Shown here one piece after another: positions 60,616 to 64,000 of a stretch of 64,000 nt of DNA. How positions within the stretch are numbered: the stretch's first letter is position 1; each line of letters begins with the position of its first letter. A program made the position numbers and the translations under genes. Source of the stretch: Streptomyces sp. NBC_00390 (GTDB taxonomy: Bacteria > Actinomycetota > Actinomycetes > Streptomycetales > Streptomycetaceae); contig NZ_CP107945.1 in assembly GCF_036057275.1 (NCBI RefSeq), positions 7,812,001-7,876,000 of the forward strand, given 5' to 3'. The notes beneath the pieces are model-generated. The model saw nothing but the letters and a program-made list of their open reading frames with translations. It had not been told where the DNA came from and did no database searches.

Positions 60616-60671
60616 CCTGCTGACGCAGGGGGCGGCCGGCGTCAGACGGCCAGGCCCGGGAGGATTTCGCA

Positions 60672-60689
60672 GGACCTCCCGGGAGGTCC
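60672..60689 (-). terminator. perfect 18-bp palindrome after the USP gene
   Basis: GGACCTCCCGGGAGGTCC lies 27 bp beyond the minus-strand USP stop and converges on devR. It is probably part of a terminator for the USP gene. It does not fit the DevR-like spacing. Confidence 0.45.
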
Positions 60690-60715
60690 CGTCCCGGCGC
60701 GGGCGGACCGGATTC

Positions 60716-61591
60716 TCAGGCGTGCGGCACCACGGCGACGGGGCAGGCGGCATGGTGCAGAGCGGCATGGGCCACCGATCCGATGCGGGTGCCGATGGGG
60801 GAGCGGCGTACCCGGCGGCCCAGCACGAGCAGCTGGGCCCGGGCGGCGGCCGACAGCAACACCTGCCCCGCGCTTCCGATTTCCACGTGCTCGATCACCG
60901 GCACGGCGGGGAACTTCTCCCGCCAGGGAGCGAGCGCCTGCTCCAAAGCCTTCCTCTCGAACGGTTCCAGCCCTCCCGCCTCGTCGGCAAGGCGCATCGA
61001 ACCCGGGCTGTAGGCAAAGATGGGCGGCAGGCTCCAGGCCCGCACCGCTCGTACGGTCGCGCCCCGTGCGGCAGCCGCCTCGAAGGCGAAACCGAGCACG
61101 GCGTCACTGTCCTGCGCCCCGCCCTGCTGGCCCACCACGACCTCGCCGCCATCCTCTGCCTCGCGCGCGCTCGCGCCGGGGGCTCGGACCGAGACCACAG
61201 GGCACGTCGCGGCCGCGATGACCTGCTGACCGTACGATCCGAGCAGGAAACCGGCGATAGCCCCGTGCCCGCGTGATCCGAGGGCCAGCATGCCCGCCCG
61301 GTCGGCCTCGGCGAGCAGGGCGGAAACCGCTGTATCCGGCACCACTTCGGCTGTGACCGACAGGTTGGGATACCGGTCGGACACGCGTGTCTCGGCCTCA
61401 CGCAGCACGGCGTTGGCCGACTGGGTCTGCACTTCCCTGTCCTGGACGATCGGTACGTCCAGCGGCTGCCACAGCCAGGCGTGCACGATGCGCAGGGGCA
61501 CGCCGCGGAGCGCGGCTTCACGGGCTGCCCAGTCGGCTGCGGCCAGGCTCTCCGGGGATCCGTCCACTCCTGCAACGATGGCTCGCCTCAT
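60716..61591 (-). CDS. universal stress protein, tandem UspA domains
   Basis: The 291-residue two-domain USP has the first loop GSRGHGAIAGFLLGSYG and the second GRRVRRSPIGTRIGSVA. The ATG at 61591 follows GGAGGAAG. It is divergent from the USP at 61862, and three DevR-like boxes lie in the 270-bp gap. Confidence 0.92.
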   Translation of the reverse strand: MRRAIVAGVDGSPESLAAADWAAREAALRGVPLRIVHAWLWQPLDVPIVQDREVQTQSANAVLREAETRVSDRYPNLSVTAEVVPDTAVSALLAEADRAGMLALGSRGHGAIAGFLLGSYGQQVIAAATCPVVSVRAPGASAREAEDGGEVVVGQQGGAQDSDAVLGFAFEAAAARGATVRAVRAWSLPPIFAYSPGSMRLADEAGGLEPFERKALEQALAPWREKFPAVPVIEHVEIGSAGQVLLSAAARAQLLVLGRRVRRSPIGTRIGSVAHAALHHAACPVAVVPHA

Positions 61592-61679
61592 GGGGCTTCC
61601 TCCATACGGGTTCCGACGGGCACGGCCACTCAGCCGGCCCCGCTCCTTCCAGCATGAGGGAGCCGGAGCTGCACGAGGA

Positions 61680-61693
61680 GGGCCACTCGGCCC
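61680..61693. promoter_or_regulatory. DevR-like box
   Basis: GGGCC-ACTC-GGCCC lies 89 bp upstream of the minus-strand USP start at 61591. Confidence 0.68.
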
Positions 61694-61755
61694 GACATGC
61701 GTACCCCCTTCGGCCACCACACCTCCAGGACACAGCTGCATCAACGGCGATCCCG

Positions 61756-61792
61756 AGGGCCGACCGTCCCCGAGCAGGGGCCCTGTGGCCCC
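61756..61792. promoter_or_regulatory. two DevR-like boxes
   Basis: AGGGCC-GACC-GTCCCC (61756-61771) and the perfect GGGGCC-CTGT-GGCCCC (61777-61792) lie 70-105 bp upstream of the plus-strand USP start at 61862. Their centres are 21 bp apart. Confidence 0.7.
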
Positions 61793-61861
61793 TCTCGGAT
61801 ACAGGGCGAGCCGACCAGTCTGAGAGGTGTCGGCCCACCCACACCCCGTCAGGAGCGAAGC

Positions 61862-62734
61862 ATGTCCAGCACTGTCACCGTAGGTCTCGACGGATCCCGA
61901 GAAAGCCTGGCCGCCGCGAACTGGGCCGCCCGCGAGGCGCTCAGCCGCGGCCTGCCGCTGCGGCTGCTGGCGGCGTGGGACAGCGACCACGACAACCGCT
62001 CCCGCCGCATCGGCCTGGACACAGCACGTGGATGGGGCGAGAGGTCCCTCCACATCACACAGCACCGTCTGCAACGCAGGCACCCCGGGCTGCACGTGGA
62101 AACGACGTGGATCCCCGGGGACCCGGTCGACACACTGAGCACCGCGGGGAACGAGGCGGAGCTGCTCGTGCTGGGTTCTCGCGGCCTGAGCGGTATAGCC
62201 GGCTTCCTGGCCGGATCCGTATCACTCGCAGTACTGGCCCGCATCCGGCGCCCCGCCGTCCTCGTCCGCCCCCAGACCGCCCCCGTGCCCCAGGAACACG
62301 ACCCGGCCGGCGACATCCTGCTCGGACTGGACGCATCCCGGCCCAGCGACGAGATGCTCGCCTTCACCTTCGACACCGCAGACCGGTACAGCTGCGGAGT
62401 GCGGGTGCTCTACAGCTGGGCGATGCCGCTGTTGCACGGCCCCGACATGGCCGGCGCCTTGCCGCTGCTGGCGGCCGAACTCGACAACGAGTGGGGCCAA
62501 GCCCTCGACGCGGCGCTCACACCCTGGACGAAGAAGTACCCCGCCGTGCCCGTCGTCCGCCAGTGCCAACAAGGGCGTCCGGCACAGGACCTGATCGACG
62601 CCGCGCCCCGTGCCCGGCTGGTCGTCGTGGGCCGCAGAAACCGCCGCTCACGGATCGGCACCCACATCGGCGCCGTCACCCATGCGGTTCTGCACCACTC
62701 GCCGACTCCCGTCGCCGTCGTACCGCATGACTGA
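61862..62734 (+). CDS. universal stress protein, tandem UspA domains
   Basis: The 290-residue two-domain USP has loops GSRGLSGIAGFLAGSVS and GRRNRRSRIGTHIGAVT. AGGAGCG precedes the ATG at 61862. It is a close paralogue of the divergent USP at 60716. Confidence 0.92.
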   Translation: MSSTVTVGLDGSRESLAAANWAAREALSRGLPLRLLAAWDSDHDNRSRRIGLDTARGWGERSLHITQHRLQRRHPGLHVETTWIPGDPVDTLSTAGNEAELLVLGSRGLSGIAGFLAGSVSLAVLARIRRPAVLVRPQTAPVPQEHDPAGDILLGLDASRPSDEMLAFTFDTADRYSCGVRVLYSWAMPLLHGPDMAGALPLLAAELDNEWGQALDAALTPWTKKYPAVPVVRQCQQGRPAQDLIDAAPRARLVVVGRRNRRSRIGTHIGAVTHAVLHHSPTPVAVVPHD

Positions 62735-62745
62735 ATCTGCCGGCC

Positions 62746-62985
62746 TCAGCGCGGCACGTCGATCCGATGCTTTCGACCATGGCCGTCCACGCCGCGGCGG
62801 CCCGGCTCGTGGAAGCGGGACAGGTGGTCGAGGGAGGGCTCCAGCCCCGCTGCGACCAGGAAGCCACGGCCGGTCGGCACATCACGTACGAAGAGGCTGA
62901 AGGTCGCCGGGGCGTACATACCCTCCCGGAGGTAGGACAGGGCCATCGTGACCTGGTAGAGATCGGTGGTGGTGACCTCAGACAT
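62746..62985 (-). pseudogene. nicotinate phosphoribosyltransferase, N-terminal fragment
   Basis: About 55 residues (SEVTTTDLYQVTMALSYLRE, then APATFSLFVRDVPTGRGFLV and AAGLEPSLDHLSRF) match the start of NAPRTase. The remaining roughly 400 residues are absent. Its ATG lies inside the end of the CBS-BON gene (8-base overlap), so it was once the second gene of that operon. Mycobacterial NAPRTase PncB2 (Rv0573c) is a DosR-regulon member, so the loss is notable. Confidence 0.82.
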
Positions 62986-63610
62986 GGCTGCCCCCGCTCC
63001 GCGCCAGGCCGCCAGGCGCGTCGTCGCGTTTGCAGGCGAGACGGGCGGTCACGTCCACGACGCCGTCCACGGTCTCGCACAGCCGCACAGTGATCGGTAT
63101 GAGGCTCTGGCGCGGCACGGTGCCGCTCAGCGTGACCCTGCCGTCGTCCACCCCGACCGTGACTGCGGAGGGTGACAGGGCGAGGGTGCGGGTCAGGACG
63201 TCCTCCAGGATCTCCTCCTGGATGGCCCGGTCTCCCCGCAGGAACAATTTCAGCAGGTCACTGCGGCTGATCACGCCCACCAGGCGACCCGAGTCGTCGA
63301 CCACCGGCAGTCGTTTGATGCGGTGTCCTTCCATCACCCTGGCCGCTTTGACGGCGCTCCATTCGGGGTGGGCGATCACTGCTGGGCTGGACATGAGCGC
63401 CTCGGCCGTGCTCGCGCGGCTCCCCGGCGGCCGACTGCGCAGCAGATCGGCCTCGGACACCACACCGACGGGGCGATCACCGGCGTCGATCACTGGTACC
63501 GCCGTGATGCCGTACTCGTCGAGCAGGCGGACGATCTCTTTGAATGCCGTGCCCCGCTGCACGCTGACGGCATTGGACGTCATCAAGTCGGCAACGCTGC
63601 GGTGCCTCAT
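62978..63610 (-). CDS. CBS-pair plus BON domain protein
   Basis: The 210-residue protein has CBS motifs (about 6-58 and 75-132) and BON (about 134-200, VTVGVDDGRVTLSGTVPRQS). It is the shortest of the six and is closest to the 25232 protein. The ATG at 63610 follows GGAAGGAAC. It is divergent from the P-type ATPase start, with a weak DevR-like GGACC-AATG-GGTC at 63710. Confidence 0.88.
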   Translation of the reverse strand: MRHRSVADLMTSNAVSVQRGTAFKEIVRLLDEYGITAVPVIDAGDRPVGVVSEADLLRSRPPGSRASTAEALMSSPAVIAHPEWSAVKAARVMEGHRIKRLPVVDDSGRLVGVISRSDLLKLFLRGDRAIQEEILEDVLTRTLALSPSAVTVGVDDGRVTLSGTVPRQSLIPITVRLCETVDGVVDVTARLACKRDDAPGGLARSGGSHV

Positions 63611-63815
63611 CGCTGATCAGTTCCTTCCGGACGAGCCGGACCTGTCGGCCTCGATCACCAGCGTGGAACGAGGACCACACCTCGCATAGGGCCTCAGGGG
63701 CATGTTTCCGGACCAATGGGTCTGAGTGGTGAATAGGATGTTCAGAACGTGCCTGCCTGCTCAATGCGGGTTCCCATTCCATGGCGAGTAGGCACCGGCG
63801 AACGGAGTGGCGCTC

Positions 63816-64000
63816 GTGACCCCTCGTCCCGTGCAGATGCCACCCACTGCTGCCGGGGGGAGTACGGGGCTCACGGAGCAAGAGGCAGCGCGCCGTCTCA
63901 TCGAGTACGGCCGCAACGAGGTAGCCGCACGGCGTCCGGTACGGCTGCACGCGCGCGTGCTGGCCCAGCTCCGAGATCCGCTGATCATGGTTCTCCTGGG
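63816..64000 (+). CDS. P-type cation ATPase, N-terminal part (runs off the window)
   Basis: The first 61 residues are visible from the GTG at 63816 (GGAG eight bases upstream). LTEQEAARRLIEYGRNEVAA and LHARVLAQLRDPLIMVLL match the cation_ATPase_N domain and first membrane helix of P2-type ATPases. It resembles the start of the 35400 pump. A divergent CBS-BON gene and ATPase pair also fits mycobacterial ctpF-type DosR genes. Confidence 0.82.
   Translation, partial: MTPRPVQMPPTAAGGSTGLTEQEAARRLIEYGRNEVAARRPVRLHARVLAQLRDPLIMVLL

Noticed and set aside
60672..60689. 18-bp palindrome as another DevR-like box
   Set aside because: It lacks the GGGNCC-N4-GGNCCC spacing and lies downstream of two converging genes, where a terminator is more likely.

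Overview
The window is high-GC actinobacterial DNA, almost certainly from a Streptomyces or close relative. Third codon positions are mostly G or C, GTG starts and ATGA/GTGA gene overlaps are common, and the gene content matches the stress and dormancy islands of streptomycetes. No rRNA, tRNA or CRISPR array is visible. About 40 intact genes are mixed with roughly 20 broken or partial ones and three insertion sequences (one truncated).

Layout. 1-5.3 kb: end of a sodium:solute symporter, an aminoglycoside-phosphotransferase fragment, a truncated IS4 transposase, a YihY membrane protein and a complete IS3-type element. 5.4-9.3 kb: two SHOCT peptides, a CBS-BON protein and a Tat-exported multicopper oxidase. 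9.7-17.3 kb: two universal stress proteins (USP), a SulP transporter, a second IS3-type element, a potassium-channel-like protein and a CBS-BON protein. 17.4-23.1 kb: a tightly coupled minus-strand operon encoding acetyl-CoA synthetase, pyruvate dehydrogenase E1-alpha, E1-beta and E2, an acyl carrier protein and a small coiled-coil protein. 23-33.7 kb: USP and CBS-BON genes and pseudogenes, a DUF1918-HTH-flavin-fold fusion, a GH65 sugar phosphorylase and a DEXX-box ATPase. 34-38.2 kb: a P-type ATPase coupled to two TrkA-type proteins. 39-49 kb: an M50 protease with CBS domains, a beta-CASP nuclease, USPs, Hsp20, CBS-BON, OsmC and an Acg-type nitroreductase. 49-51.4 kb: decayed genes beside a CstR-like repressor and a membrane rhodanese. 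51.8-55.1 kb: phosphoketolase and polyphosphate kinase 2, divergently transcribed. 55.3-64 kb: DoxX, a broken immunity-like gene, a DevS-type haem sensor kinase, a flavin-fold protein, a DevR-type regulator, two USPs, a CBS-BON protein and the start of another P-type ATPase.

How it fits together. The eight intact USPs, six CBS-BON proteins, Acg nitroreductase, Hsp20 and phosphoketolase resemble the mycobacterial DosR and Streptomyces OsdR (DevR) regulons. The regulator pair itself lies at 56.8-60.5 kb. A short palindrome of the form GGGNCC-N4-GGNCCC recurs in many gaps, often upstream of these genes, including upstream of devR. I infer that this is a DevSR-controlled hypoxia and dormancy island. 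Phosphorolysis (GH65), acetyl-phosphate production (phosphoketolase), polyphosphate-driven nucleotide phosphorylation (PPK2) and acetyl-CoA supply (Acs, PDH) would all economise on ATP. Many partial USP, CBS, BON, STAS, TauE, DUF302, PPDK and NAPRT fragments show that the island is being duplicated, rearranged and lost.
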